DNA of 64,000 nt. It comes from Mucilaginibacter paludis DSM 18603. Lineage in GTDB: Bacteria; Bacteroidota; Bacteroidia; Sphingobacteriales; Sphingobacteriaceae. A program made the translations under genes and the position numbers. This document shows, one piece after another, positions 27,043 to 36,325 of this stretch (position 1 is the first letter of the stretch; the number at the start of each line of letters is the position of its first letter). The notes below the pieces were generated by a model. The model made no database searches, was not told where the DNA came from, and was given only the letters and a program-made list of their open reading frames with translations. The stretch spans positions 1,612,001 to 1,676,000 of the forward strand of contig NZ_CM001403.1 in assembly GCF_000166195.2 (NCBI RefSeq), written 5' to 3'.

Positions 27043-28425
27043 ATGAAAAAAAACAAACAATGGTTTTATATAATGGCCCTGCTACTAAGCCTTTATGCCT
27101 GTAAAAAATCTGATTTTTTAGACAAAAAACCTGCTACTAATATTTTAACGCCAACCACGTTGACGGATTTTCAAAACCTGCTTAACAACACGAACTTTTT
27201 GAACAGCACAGGAGGGCTGGCGCAGCTTTCGGCAGATGAATATATGGTAAGCGATGCCAACTGGCTGAACGCAACGGCAACAGAACGGAACGCCTATATA
27301 TGGGCAAATGACATATATGCCGGGGATGTGAATATACAGGATTGGAATACGCTGTATTTGCAGGTATTTTATTCAAATAGCGTACTGGACGGATTAGCCA
27401 AATCCGACAGCGCAATAACGTTACAAGGTCAGTATATAAAGGGATGGGCACTATTTACCCGTGCATTTGCTTTTTATGACCTGACACGAACTTTTTGCAA
27501 AGCCTATGATGCCAGTACAGCCAATTCGGATTTAGGTATCCCGCTACGCCTAAAATCGGGCGTTGATGATATTCAGCAGCGAGCAACCTTACAGCAAACC
27601 TACAATCAGATTTTCAGTGATCTCATAACAGCGGCAAGTTTGCTCCCTTCGACCAGGCCATCTGCTAACTTAAACCGCCCCTCAAAAATCGCGGTTTATG
27701 CTTTACTGGCCCGAATTTACCTGGATATGCGAAATTATGCGCAGGCTGAAAATTACGCAGATCAATGCCTGGGTTTGTATAGTAGTCTGATCGACTACAA
27801 CACGATTAGCAAAACGGCAAGCAGCCCGTTCACTACGGTTAATAATGAACTGATCTACAATGCAAGGCAGGTGATCGCTTACCCTAATTTTTCCCTGACC
27901 ACATCCGGCTCAAAAGGGAGAATCCCCATCAATATTATAAATCTATATGCTCCGAATGACCTGCGATTGTTGATTTTCTTTTCTAAATCAGCAGATGGCA
28001 CCTACTACAGAAAAAAAGGTTATTACGGGTTAGGGAATTATGCTTTCACGGGTTTGGCTACCGATGAGCAGTACCTTATTAAAGCAGAATGCTTGGCGAG
28101 AAAAGGAATGGTCAGCGCGACTATGGATAAATTAAACCAACTACTGATCAACCGTTACAGTAATACCACTGCATACGCACCCTTGACGGCATCATCTCCT
28201 GCCACTGCTTTAGCTGCTGCTTTGACTGAACGTCAAAAAGAGCTGGTATGGCGAGGGCTCCGGTGGTATGACCTAAAGCGGTTAAATAAAGAGGGTGCTA
28301 ATATTACGCTTAGCCGTATTATTAGCGGAACTACCTACACTTTACCTCCTAATGATAACCGTTGGGTATTACCCATCCCAACGGACGAAATCGCGCTAAG
28401 CGGCATACAGCAAAATCCACGGTAA
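27043..28425 (+). CDS. SusD/RagB-type substrate-binding lipoprotein
   Basis: 460 residues from ATG at 27043; longer readings overlap SusC and lack a signal. Lipoprotein signal ending SLYAC, followed by the family start DFLDKKPATNILTPTTLTDF. The body is helical with TPR-like repeats, and the C-terminal part has the conserved LTERQKELVWRGLRWYDLKRL block and WVLPIPTDEI near the end. It caps the SusC pore on the cell surface. It lies 31 bases after SusC and before a TlpA-like thioredoxin, so substrate uptake here is linked to redox or peptide chemistry rather than glycan breakdown. Confidence 0.95.
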   Translation: MKKNKQWFYIMALLLSLYACKKSDFLDKKPATNILTPTTLTDFQNLLNNTNFLNSTGGLAQLSADEYMVSDANWLNATATERNAYIWANDIYAGDVNIQDWNTLYLQVFYSNSVLDGLAKSDSAITLQGQYIKGWALFTRAFAFYDLTRTFCKAYDASTANSDLGIPLRLKSGVDDIQQRATLQQTYNQIFSDLITAASLLPSTRPSANLNRPSKIAVYALLARIYLDMRNYAQAENYADQCLGLYSSLIDYNTISKTASSPFTTVNNELIYNARQVIAYPNFSLTTSGSKGRIPINIINLYAPNDLRLLIFFSKSADGTYYRKKGYYGLGNYAFTGLATDEQYLIKAECLARKGMVSATMDKLNQLLINRYSNTTAYAPLTASSPATALAAALTERQKELVWRGLRWYDLKRLNKEGANITLSRIISGTTYTLPPNDNRWVLPIPTDEIALSGIQQNPR

Positions 28426-28472
28426 CCCATGATGAAAGATCCTTTATATTTTTTACTAAAGACAAAACAGAT

Positions 28473-29990
28473 ATGAAAATACATAATTTGTGTAGATGCA
28501 TTTTATGGTTACTGATAACGGTACAGTTACCATTATTTGCCCGCGCACAAACAACCAATAAAAGGCATCCTGTGATTATTGATCTTGTTATAGATGATCC
28601 TGCAATGCTTCAGGATGCCGCTATTGAATTTAGCATGAGTAAGAATGACATTAATACCAATTATGCAATCGGCACAGACTTATACCGTTTCAAAATAACC
28701 GCAGCTAAGACTATGCTGGTCATTCCATTATCAGTCTCGCTCAACTATGGACGTATAGATTATGTTTATAACAAACCAGGGACAGGCAGGCCGCTTAACC
28801 GCAGCAATAATCTATTTCTTTTTCAGCAAGGAGATACGGTAGAATTGCATTTGTCAAATCAAAAGAACGGAGCTTTTTTTAGTGGTAGAAGCGCCGACAC
28901 GTACAATTGTATGTATAAAATAAGTAACAGTGATGTGATAATTAACAATAATCAATATAATACCTACATGCGGTTAAAGGATTATGAAGCGGCATTTGAC
29001 TGCCGTAAATCCCAACTGGATTCCATATTAAAAGTACAATCAGCCATCCTGAATAGCTTGAAAGGGAAATTAAGCCGGGAAATTTATAACTTAATTGGCT
29101 TGGATTGTTGGGGTAATTACAATCAAAGGCTTGTCGAAATGTATTATACACCTTTTACCCTGCAAACCACGGAAATTTATAAAACAGCAAAAAAATTGTT
29201 TATAAGGGATTACGGTCATTACAAAGAAAAGATCTTAACTGACTCTAATTTATTCGTTTTATCGTACCAGTATGCTGATTTTTTATTTAAAAAGGACAGG
29301 GCCTATGCCGTAATCATGAACAGCAATGCCGGGAAAAGCCATTATCCCGATCTTAAATTCGCGGATATTAATCAGGCAATTGATCTAAATCAGGATAATG
29401 GCGCTCTAAGGGATAAATTAAAATTGCTCGCCTTTTATGAAATAGACCGGCGAAGGCAGAGCGACTTTGTTGATTTTGTAAACAAGGCGGTTAGCGAAGC
29501 TGTAAATAACCAGTATAAAAAAGCCTTACAGGAATTTAGTGATAACAGCGCTATCGGTGCAAACGCGTATCCTTTTGAGCTTCCAGACGAAAATGGGAAA
29601 ATCCGTCAATTGAAAGATTTTCAGGGTAAGGTGGTAGTTATGGATTTTTGGTTTACCGGGTGTGAGGGTTGTATAGGCATGGCTGCAAAGCTAAAGCCAA
29701 TTATTTCATCCTTTAAGGCAAACCCTGATGTAATATTCATTACCGTAAGCCTTGACAGGAACAAAACCATGTGGTTAAAAAGTTTGGCTGCTGAAAAATA
29801 CAGTGGTAAAAGTGAAATTAATCTATTGGCGGGAATGGACAGGCAATCAGCCATTGTCAAACATTATAATATTCAGGGATGCCCGACAATAATTATCATT
29901 TCCAAGGACGGAAAAATTATTTCTGTCGCACCACCAGACCCAAGAACTGATAGTAAAGCTTTTATTGCAATGGTGAAACAATCACTGTAA
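28473..29990 (+). CDS. TlpA-type periplasmic thioredoxin with long N-terminal domain
   Basis: 505 residues from ATG at 28473. Signal peptide ending FARAQ. An N-terminal domain of about 350 residues precedes a C-terminal thioredoxin fold (about 370-505): FQGKVVVMDFWFTGCEGC has the CxxC active site (CEGC), followed by the strand VIFITVSLDRN and the cis-proline region QGCPTIIII. Such proteins reduce or shuffle disulfides in the periplasm or on the surface. It follows SusD by 47 bases and converges on a small two-cysteine protein and a MauE-type membrane protein, suggesting a common redox function. Confidence 0.88.
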   Translation: MKIHNLCRCILWLLITVQLPLFARAQTTNKRHPVIIDLVIDDPAMLQDAAIEFSMSKNDINTNYAIGTDLYRFKITAAKTMLVIPLSVSLNYGRIDYVYNKPGTGRPLNRSNNLFLFQQGDTVELHLSNQKNGAFFSGRSADTYNCMYKISNSDVIINNNQYNTYMRLKDYEAAFDCRKSQLDSILKVQSAILNSLKGKLSREIYNLIGLDCWGNYNQRLVEMYYTPFTLQTTEIYKTAKKLFIRDYGHYKEKILTDSNLFVLSYQYADFLFKKDRAYAVIMNSNAGKSHYPDLKFADINQAIDLNQDNGALRDKLKLLAFYEIDRRRQSDFVDFVNKAVSEAVNNQYKKALQEFSDNSAIGANAYPFELPDENGKIRQLKDFQGKVVVMDFWFTGCEGCIGMAAKLKPIISSFKANPDVIFITVSLDRNKTMWLKSLAAEKYSGKSEINLLAGMDRQSAIVKHYNIQGCPTIIIISKDGKIISVAPPDPRTDSKAFIAMVKQSL

Positions 29991-30013
29991 TACTTGCTAA
30001 AAAGCTAATTAGC

Positions 30014-30047
30014 AAAAGAGGTGTCCCAATATTGGGATACCTCTTTT
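30014..30047. terminator. Bidirectional terminator between convergent genes
   Basis: AAAAGAGGTGTCCCAA (30014-30029) and TTGGGATACCTCTTTT (30032-30047) form a 16-base stem with one G-T pair. The A run on one side and the T run on the other allow it to end transcription from both the TlpA operon and the converging small-protein operon. Confidence 0.85.
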
Positions 30048-30069
30048 GGACTATCAGGCATTGTCTGGC

Positions 30070-30435
30070 TTATGGTTGATATAACGCGGCACTGGAACCA
30101 GATGCCGGAGTTAGCCATGAATGCGAAATATAGTTGTCAATTTCGGCAGCAGTGTAACTGGCCTGATCGGGAATGTTGCTTTTTCCTGAAGTAGTTACAT
30201 CATAAACACATTGCCTTGTTGCCGGATCGCCGCAATTAGATGTATTTACACTGCTCTCCTGTACGAAGTTATTTAAAGTCGGTTGTACAATAAAATTGTC
30301 TGTTATCATACCGGCCTTTAAGGCCTTGTGAATTTTGACAGCCTCGTTACTTTCTTTTGCATTGGTAAAAGCACTAAATCCGATTGCCATAGCACCTACC
30401 AACAGGCCGTAAGCTACTTGTTTGAAATTTTTCAT
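30070..30435 (-). CDS. Small secreted two-cysteine protein (DUF6520-like)
   Basis: 121 residues with a clear signal peptide (MKNFKQVAYGLLVGAMAIG..., ending TNA). The mature part has just two cysteines, in NCGDPATRQCVYD, so C-x7-C followed by a hydrophobic/aromatic pair. The 62-residue protein at 50224 has the related pattern C-x6-C-Y. The shape matches the small DUF6520-type proteins of Bacteroidetes. Its ATG overlaps the stop of the upstream MauE gene by four bases, so the two are translationally coupled. A disulfide-bonded exported peptide is the obvious reading; its activity is unknown. Confidence 0.68.
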   Translation of the reverse strand: MKNFKQVAYGLLVGAMAIGFSAFTNAKESNEAVKIHKALKAGMITDNFIVQPTLNNFVQESSVNTSNCGDPATRQCVYDVTTSGKSNIPDQASYTAAEIDNYISHSWLTPASGSSAALYQP

Positions 30436-30908
30436 GATTTTTGTAATTTAAATGTTTTGTTAAAATTAATGAGCCAGACACCTGTAATGGCTATAAGTAT
30501 GAATGCGAGATTAAACCATATATGTTGTCCCCAGCTTAGTTTTTCGATGGCTCCCCCGCAATGGCACGGAAGGGTTGGTTCCCAAATCAGCGCGCTTGCG
30601 ATGTAAATTGTAAACGCAGACATTACTGCGATAAAGCAATATAGCCCAGTCTTTGCAGTGTTCGGCACCAACAATAACAACGCAACTAAAAATTCGACAA
30701 TTGGAACAGCATAAGAAAGAAATAAGGCAAAGCCGCTGATCAAATGTACCCTTGCCAGACCTTTTAGGAAACGGTCGTGATCAACGGTTTTCGCATGGGC
30801 AGTATAAAAGAATAATGCCATACATAACCAACGGATAGCAATCGCTGTAATTTCCTTTGCAAGTTCTGAGATTTGAATTTTAGATTTAGTTGTTATTACA
30901 CTTTCCAT
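30432..30908 (-). CDS. MauE/DoxX-type redox membrane protein
   Basis: 158 residues with four hydrophobic helices. The loop between helices 3 and 4 carries PCHCGGAIEKLSWGQHIWFN, the C-x-C-GG ... W..H...N pattern of Bacteroidetes MauE-type proteins, thought to move electrons across the inner membrane to periplasmic thioredoxins. It is coupled by a 4-base overlap to the small two-cysteine protein and lies opposite a TlpA thioredoxin gene. The same combination recurs at 53053. Role in forming or reducing the peptide's disulfide is inferred. Confidence 0.85.
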   Translation of the reverse strand: MESVITTKSKIQISELAKEITAIAIRWLCMALFFYTAHAKTVDHDRFLKGLARVHLISGFALFLSYAVPIVEFLVALLLLVPNTAKTGLYCFIAVMSAFTIYIASALIWEPTLPCHCGGAIEKLSWGQHIWFNLAFILIAITGVWLINFNKTFKLQKS

Positions 30909-31202
30909 TGGAATTTTGGATTGACCATCTTATATAGTTGGATAAAGAGATAACTTCAGTTATCGGCAGGTACGTAACCCGCAATTGTATTCTTGTACTC
31001 TTTGTCACCAGTCTCCTTTCTTTTGTATTACTTGTAATAAGTAAGCGGTTAGGTATTGATTTAGGGTTACATAAGGGTTTGTAACTATGAGTTAAAGTTA
31101 CAATCGGCAATTGTTATTGCCCGTACACCTATGTGGCGAAATGACTTAACCAAGGTTAACAAAGGAATTAACAAAGGTGATGCTTTACAGCAAAAAACGA
31201 TT

Positions 31203-31814
31203 TTAACGGCAGCGATTCGCTTTGATCAGGCGGCTCAATGACTGCGGGGCAACATCAATATAAGATGCAATGATCTTTTTTGTGACCTTTAATTCAATTT
31301 TTGGATAGTGTTTTAATAATTGTTGATACCGCTCCCACGCAGATAAACTTACCAGGTCGTGGCTTCTCGTAGCAAAATGGGCGCTATAAAAAGAGGTAAT
31401 ACGGAAAGTGAAAACTTCGGCATAGGGAAAGGTCTGGTAAAGCTCATCTAATTGTTGCCGGGAGATAAAAAGCAGGTGGCTTCCGGCCATCACTTCTATG
31501 TTAAGTTTGGAAGGCTCTTTTTCAAAAAAAGCGGGCGGGTCAGTAATAAACGAATACTGATCCCAAAGCATAACCGTATGCTCCCGGTCATGCTGAATAT
31601 CATGATAATACCCTCTCGCAAAACCTTTTTCCAGGAAGTAAATATACATGGCCTCCTGTCCTTCACTTAAAAGGAGTTGATCGCGCTGGTGATAACTATG
31701 GCCAACAATTTTATTCAGGTAAGCTGTTAACCGCGCTCTTTCACCTTCGTCTGATAACGCTGCCGGAAGATTCCTGATAGTAAATAGAAGCTTATATAAT
31801 TCATCTGCTGTCAT
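31203..31814 (-). CDS. Crp/Fnr-family regulator
   Basis: 203 residues. N-terminal cyclic-nucleotide-binding-like beta-roll (YHQRDQLLLSEGQEAMYIYFLEKGFARGYY) without the exact cAMP-binding residues, a dimer helix, and a C-terminal winged helix (KKIIASYIDVAPQSLSRLIK). This is the common Bacteroidetes Crp/Fnr type that senses an unknown ligand. It stands alone on the minus strand; the neighbouring MauE and membrane regulator genes are possible targets. Confidence 0.9.
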   Translation of the reverse strand: MTADELYKLLFTIRNLPAALSDEGERARLTAYLNKIVGHSYHQRDQLLLSEGQEAMYIYFLEKGFARGYYHDIQHDREHTVMLWDQYSFITDPPAFFEKEPSKLNIEVMAGSHLLFISRQQLDELYQTFPYAEVFTFRITSFYSAHFATRSHDLVSLSAWERYQQLLKHYPKIELKVTKKIIASYIDVAPQSLSRLIKANRCR

Positions 31815-31960
31815 AATCTTGATCTTAAATGCAATCCCGGAGTTGCCAGTTACAACCGTTAAAAAAATATTATCAAAATTAACGACGGTATTTCGCTATA
31901 AAAATGCTTAGATCGGGTATTTATCCTAATTAAAAAGGAGTAATTTTTATGACAAAGACA

Positions 31961-32902
31961 TTATAACATAGTGCTGTGGTGATTTTGTAATGTATAGATC
32001 AGCGCGGCACGGCTCTTTACATTGACCTTGCGGTACACATTTTGAAGATGTTTTTTAACCGTATTTTCCGAAATAGACATCAGATCAGCGATCTCTTTAT
32101 TCGACTTGCCTTTATATATATACTGGATGATCAATATCTCCGTTCGGGTGAGATCAAAATGCAGGCAATTAGCCTGGAATTGATAAGGATTAGTTTCTCC
32201 GATGGTGATAGCGTTTTCTTCCAGGTATTCCTGCATGGCCCGCCTTGCCGACTTGATAAAAAATATGATCGTTATGATAAGGAATCCAAGGTTAGCGCAT
32301 AAAGTTTCGACAACTTGCCCGACCTCCAGCCATGCGAACAACGTCATCGGCACCCACGGTAAAACAGCGAAGTAAACACTGATTTCCTCTGCATAGAAAT
32401 GATCATCCCTGTTCTGCTGGTAACGCTTCCTGATCGCGGATAGAACAATCCAAAGCAATACCAGGGAATACGCAAACGGAAGGATTACGCCATAGCCCAT
32501 ATCTCTTTTAAGTTCTCCATTAATGGAATACATGATCACAAAAAAGATGATATAAGGGAGTATCAGGAAGATAGGCACACCATAAAGCACATGATTTCTT
32601 AACGCGGTTAGGTCAAACTCCTTGTAAAAATAAAATGGGAAATACGACACCATCAGGAAAGCCATTCCATAAGCGATGATATTCTGTGTTTTGACAGGCA
32701 ATGGAATATTGGGGTCAGGAAAAAAACCGTTAGTAATATTATATAGCAACAGCAATAACAACAATAGGATATACCAACCCCGGTGCTTGTCCCGCAACCG
32801 GTAGAAGTATCGTGCCATCTGCCAGATAAACATGCAAAATTCCAGCATGATGAAACTGAACGTCACAATGTGCATTTTGGTTCCCGGGATAAGCATAGGC
32901 AT
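31961..32902 (-). CDS. Membrane-anchored LuxR-type regulator
   Basis: 313 residues; the start could be any of three Met codons at 32902, 32896 or 32875. The first 230 residues contain about seven hydrophobic helices. The last 65 residues are a LuxR/GerE helix-turn-helix: FDLTRTEILIIQYIYKGKSN, KEIADLMSISENTVKKHL and VYRKVNVKSRAALIYTL. It joins a membrane sensor directly to a DNA-binding domain, so it may act at the membrane or be released by cleavage. It is divergent from the LanB dehydratase gene and is a candidate regulator of that locus. Confidence 0.85.
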   Translation of the reverse strand: MPMLIPGTKMHIVTFSFIMLEFCMFIWQMARYFYRLRDKHRGWYILLLLLLLLYNITNGFFPDPNIPLPVKTQNIIAYGMAFLMVSYFPFYFYKEFDLTALRNHVLYGVPIFLILPYIIFFVIMYSINGELKRDMGYGVILPFAYSLVLLWIVLSAIRKRYQQNRDDHFYAEEISVYFAVLPWVPMTLFAWLEVGQVVETLCANLGFLIITIIFFIKSARRAMQEYLEENAITIGETNPYQFQANCLHFDLTRTEILIIQYIYKGKSNKEIADLMSISENTVKKHLQNVYRKVNVKSRAALIYTLQNHHSTML

Positions 32903-33463
32903 GTATAAATTAGCTTGTTCAGGTTAAAAGGGACTTTAAAATCCCTTAAATTTTGTCTCAGCTCACTGCCACACGATTTCCCTACTATAGAATTAACATT
33001 CCAATCGGGCCTTAATTCATTGTGTTTAAGGCCCGGTTGGAAGACCAGCTTTAATTATAAATAGATGTACAATACCCGTGGCAACCCACCGTGAATTACC
33101 TCGTTAACACATTTGGCTCTGAGATTGGATTATTTAAATATGTTAACCTGCAATTTCACTTAGGTTAAAAAGCCAATCTAATTTAACCAATGTTTAAGGA
33201 ATGCGGGTTTACTCCCGTTAGGAATATCGCCCGAATATTAACCGTTCCAGCCCGAAAATCAAGGGCTTTTACATCTATTTGACAAATGATTGTTTTGAAC
33301 CGTCATTTTTTGGTATGCAATTAAGATTTAGACTAAAAACAAAATCTAAATATCTGAATCCTTTAAACAGGCTTTTCTATCCTGAAAACAACCCCTTGCA
33401 TATAACTTCGTTACCCTGAAATGCAATTGCAGATTTCTTTGCGCTGTAACAACTTTTCAGCCA
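32903..33463. other. Gap of 561 bases between the membrane regulator and the LanB gene
   Basis: Divergent promoter region. It contains the hairpin at 33001-33040 and an AT-rich stretch before the LanB start. No open frame is convincing; I looked for a second precursor peptide in this gap and did not find one. Confidence 0.4.
33001..33040. terminator. Strong hairpin in the divergent region (terminator-like or regulatory)
   Basis: CCAATCGGGCCTTAA (33001-33015) pairs with TTAAGGCCCGGTTGG (33026-33040) around a 10-base loop, with one mismatch. No long T run follows on either side and no gene ends here, so attenuation of a long LanB leader is as likely as termination. Confidence 0.45.
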
Positions 33464-36325
33464 ATGCAGAAAATTAAATCAGGTAGCTTCCAATTAAACT
33501 TACTCAATACGGCTTTATGCAGGACGCCGGTATTCAGCCCCACAGATCAACTGGAAAACAAATGGGATGAATTAAAAGAACTCATCAATCTTTCCTCTCC
33601 GTCATTTTACCACCTGATTGCTAATTGTAGTAAAGCTGACCTGGACACTTTAAGTCCGAAAATCCGTTATACGATCTGGAAGTATTTTAATCGCGTCAGG
33701 TATAGGCCTACGCCTTTTGGAAAACTGGCAGCGATTTCCCTCGTTCCGTTTTTGGCCTTTCCCCAAACGCCTGTAATTTTAGAAGATACGTTATCCGTAC
33801 ATGAGTTCATCGATTGGAAGGATGTTTGCCAACACAGGTTCAATAATAACATAAGCGTATCAAAAGCCCGGTGGCTCATTGCTAACTCGACGATCTATTT
33901 TATTGATACAAACGTTCGTTACATCCGCAGAAACGAAGATTTTTTTGAGTTGGCAGTAATTGCAGGCTTCCCGGAATTGATTACTGTGCTAACAATCTGC
34001 CGGAAAAAAATTTCACGGGACGCACTTTTCAAAAAGATGGCCTCAGAACTGAATGTGAATGACCGTCAGATAAAGCAACTTCTTTCTCAAATGCTGCGGC
34101 TCCAGCTTTTATTTTCTGAGGTTGAAGTCAATATCACGGGAAAAGAATATTTTCAAAGAATAGGGCTTAAAAACAGCAAGCTATCTTTGAAGTATTTAAT
34201 TTCAGAAAGGAAGCTGGTTTCAGGAGCGATTGCCGATCACGACATGAAAGAGCTGCCACAACTGATAAAATTTTTGGCAAAACACCTTCCTGATACTGAG
34301 AATAAAGACCTGGCTAATTTTTGTAATGCCTTTCTTAAAAAATTTGAACATCGGATAGTACCATTAATGACCGCATTAGATTTAGAATTGGGAGTTGGTT
34401 ATGGAAACTTTGGAAAACGGAACGCGGCCTATGATTTAACAGAGCAACTGGATATTTTGGGGGCAAATGAAAAGAAAAAACAACAACACATCCCATATAC
34501 AGCACTCCACCGTTTTCTGATTGACAAGCTTACGAGCGGCGACCCGATCAGGCTGGAAGAATTTACAACAGGCCAGGAGTCATCAGATTTGCCGTTGCCA
34601 AACACGTTTAGCGTTTTACTTCATTTTTACGATAAACATCCGGTCATCGAAAATATCGGTGGTTGTACAGCTAATGCTTTATTAGGCCGTTTTACAATTG
34701 CCAGCACTGAATTGGAAAATTTCGCCCTGCAGATCACGGATTTGGAACAGCGCGCAAACCCCGGCATCCTATTTTTTGATGTCGCCTACCATCTGGAAAA
34801 GGACGTTGACAATGTCAACAGGCGGAAACAACTTTACCCATTTGAATTGCCGATCATGAGCTGGCCTTGTGAAGATGAGCCACTTTTCACAGAGGATATA
34901 TGGGTTACCATCCGGGGAGCGGAAATCGTACTATGGTCGAAAAAGTATAATAGAAGAATGGTGCCGCGAATCCCATCGGCCTATAATTATTCCCGTTCTG
35001 ATCTTGGGCTATTCCGGTTTTTGAGTGACCTTCAGCACCAGCATATCAAATCAGACCTTAACTTTCAATTGCCTTTTATTTTCCCGGAGCTTGATTATTA
35101 TCCCCGTGTTTATTTTAAAAATGTGATTGTATCGCCCGCAAGCTGGAAATTACCAGGTGCCCTTCTTAGCTCGATACAAACTGAAAAAAGGGAATCAGCG
35201 CCGGAATTATTGAAGGACTGGCTTTATCAAAAAGGTATCCATCATCCTTTTACCGCCGGTCATAGTGATCAGAAGCTATGTTTCAATCCTTCTGAGGAAT
35301 CGGATATTGACGCATTTTTATCCTATTGCCGGCAGCAGGGGAGGCTTGCCGTTTATATCTCAGAAGCCTTAATTTCAGATTACGATGTATTTACAAACGA
35401 ATCAGGTAAAAAACATATTACGCAGATTATTGCAAGTTATGGGCATAGCCATCCCGTATATGAATTACCTGATTTGGAATTACCGGCAAATAGTCCTGAT
35501 GAAAGTAGTATCGTCCCTCCCGGAAATGACTGGTTGTATTTTGAAATATATTGCCACCCGGCGAGAGCGAACGAAATATTGGTCAACAAGATCCGCCCCC
35601 TGTTGATGGAGATTAAACCGCAAATATATAAATGGTTTTTTATCCGGTATGATGACCCGCGGCCTCATATCAGGTTGAGGTTGCATCTAATAAACCAGAC
35701 TGAAGGTTACGATATAATAAGTGAAATCCGGTCTTTAATAGAACCTGATCTAAAGATCGGGTTAATCTCTGACTTACAGATTAAAACCTATTTTCGTGAA
35801 ACCTGGCGTTATGGTGATAAGAGAATGGGACTAACCGAAAACCTGTTTTTTCAGGATAGTAAATATGTAATGGGGTTGCTGGTCGGTAATAAAGCAATGG
35901 ATAACTATTATGCGTCAACATTGATAATGATGAGCCTATTGGTTGCTTTAGTATTCAAAGACAGCGACGAGCAGTTGAATTTTGCAAAAGCAATGGCCGA
36001 TAGTTTTAGCTGCGAATTAGGGTTGAGCCGGACCAGCTTTAAATTGCTGAACCAAAAATTTGAAGCACTGAAGCGGGATCACTTAACCGAAACTAAAATG
36101 GTAGCATTCAAACTTCAAAGTCAACTTTTAAAGGCTTACAGAAATCTGTTCAAAAAAAGTAACGATCTAACCGTTAGGCGTAAGCTATTGGCAGATGTAC
36201 TCCACATGCATATTAACCGTCTTTTTATTTCCGATCAACGCATGCACGAGGGCATATTATACCAGTATTTGGTAAAGTTTATGTTAAGACAGCGCTTACG
36301 TTCAAACGTCCCAGCGGAATGCTGA
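33464..36325 (+). CDS. Full-length LanB-type lantibiotic dehydratase
   Basis: 953 residues. The N-terminal part is the glutamyl-transfer dehydratase domain, which starts with the family pattern SPSFYHLIAN...YFNRVRYRPTPFGKLA and carries the peptide-binding wing in the first few hundred residues. From about residue 688 the thiopeptide-type C-terminal elimination domain begins (WLYFEIYCHPARANEILV, WFFIRYDDPRPHIRLRLH). LanB enzymes use glutamyl-tRNA to dehydrate Ser and Thr in a precursor peptide. No LanC cyclase gene is found in the window, and the nearby precursor candidate has no cysteine. The 3' end overlaps the convergent kinase gene by 47 bases. Confidence 0.92.
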   Translation: MQKIKSGSFQLNLLNTALCRTPVFSPTDQLENKWDELKELINLSSPSFYHLIANCSKADLDTLSPKIRYTIWKYFNRVRYRPTPFGKLAAISLVPFLAFPQTPVILEDTLSVHEFIDWKDVCQHRFNNNISVSKARWLIANSTIYFIDTNVRYIRRNEDFFELAVIAGFPELITVLTICRKKISRDALFKKMASELNVNDRQIKQLLSQMLRLQLLFSEVEVNITGKEYFQRIGLKNSKLSLKYLISERKLVSGAIADHDMKELPQLIKFLAKHLPDTENKDLANFCNAFLKKFEHRIVPLMTALDLELGVGYGNFGKRNAAYDLTEQLDILGANEKKKQQHIPYTALHRFLIDKLTSGDPIRLEEFTTGQESSDLPLPNTFSVLLHFYDKHPVIENIGGCTANALLGRFTIASTELENFALQITDLEQRANPGILFFDVAYHLEKDVDNVNRRKQLYPFELPIMSWPCEDEPLFTEDIWVTIRGAEIVLWSKKYNRRMVPRIPSAYNYSRSDLGLFRFLSDLQHQHIKSDLNFQLPFIFPELDYYPRVYFKNVIVSPASWKLPGALLSSIQTEKRESAPELLKDWLYQKGIHHPFTAGHSDQKLCFNPSEESDIDAFLSYCRQQGRLAVYISEALISDYDVFTNESGKKHITQIIASYGHSHPVYELPDLELPANSPDESSIVPPGNDWLYFEIYCHPARANEILVNKIRPLLMEIKPQIYKWFFIRYDDPRPHIRLRLHLINQTEGYDIISEIRSLIEPDLKIGLISDLQIKTYFRETWRYGDKRMGLTENLFFQDSKYVMGLLVGNKAMDNYYASTLIMMSLLVALVFKDSDEQLNFAKAMADSFSCELGLSRTSFKLLNQKFEALKRDHLTETKMVAFKLQSQLLKAYRNLFKKSNDLTVRRKLLADVLHMHINRLFISDQRMHEGILYQYLVKFMLRQRLRSNVPAEC

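Noticed and set aside
30886..31110. 74-codon minus-strand frame upstream of the MauE gene
   Set aside because: It overlaps the MauE start and does not look like a protein; the region is better read as promoter.
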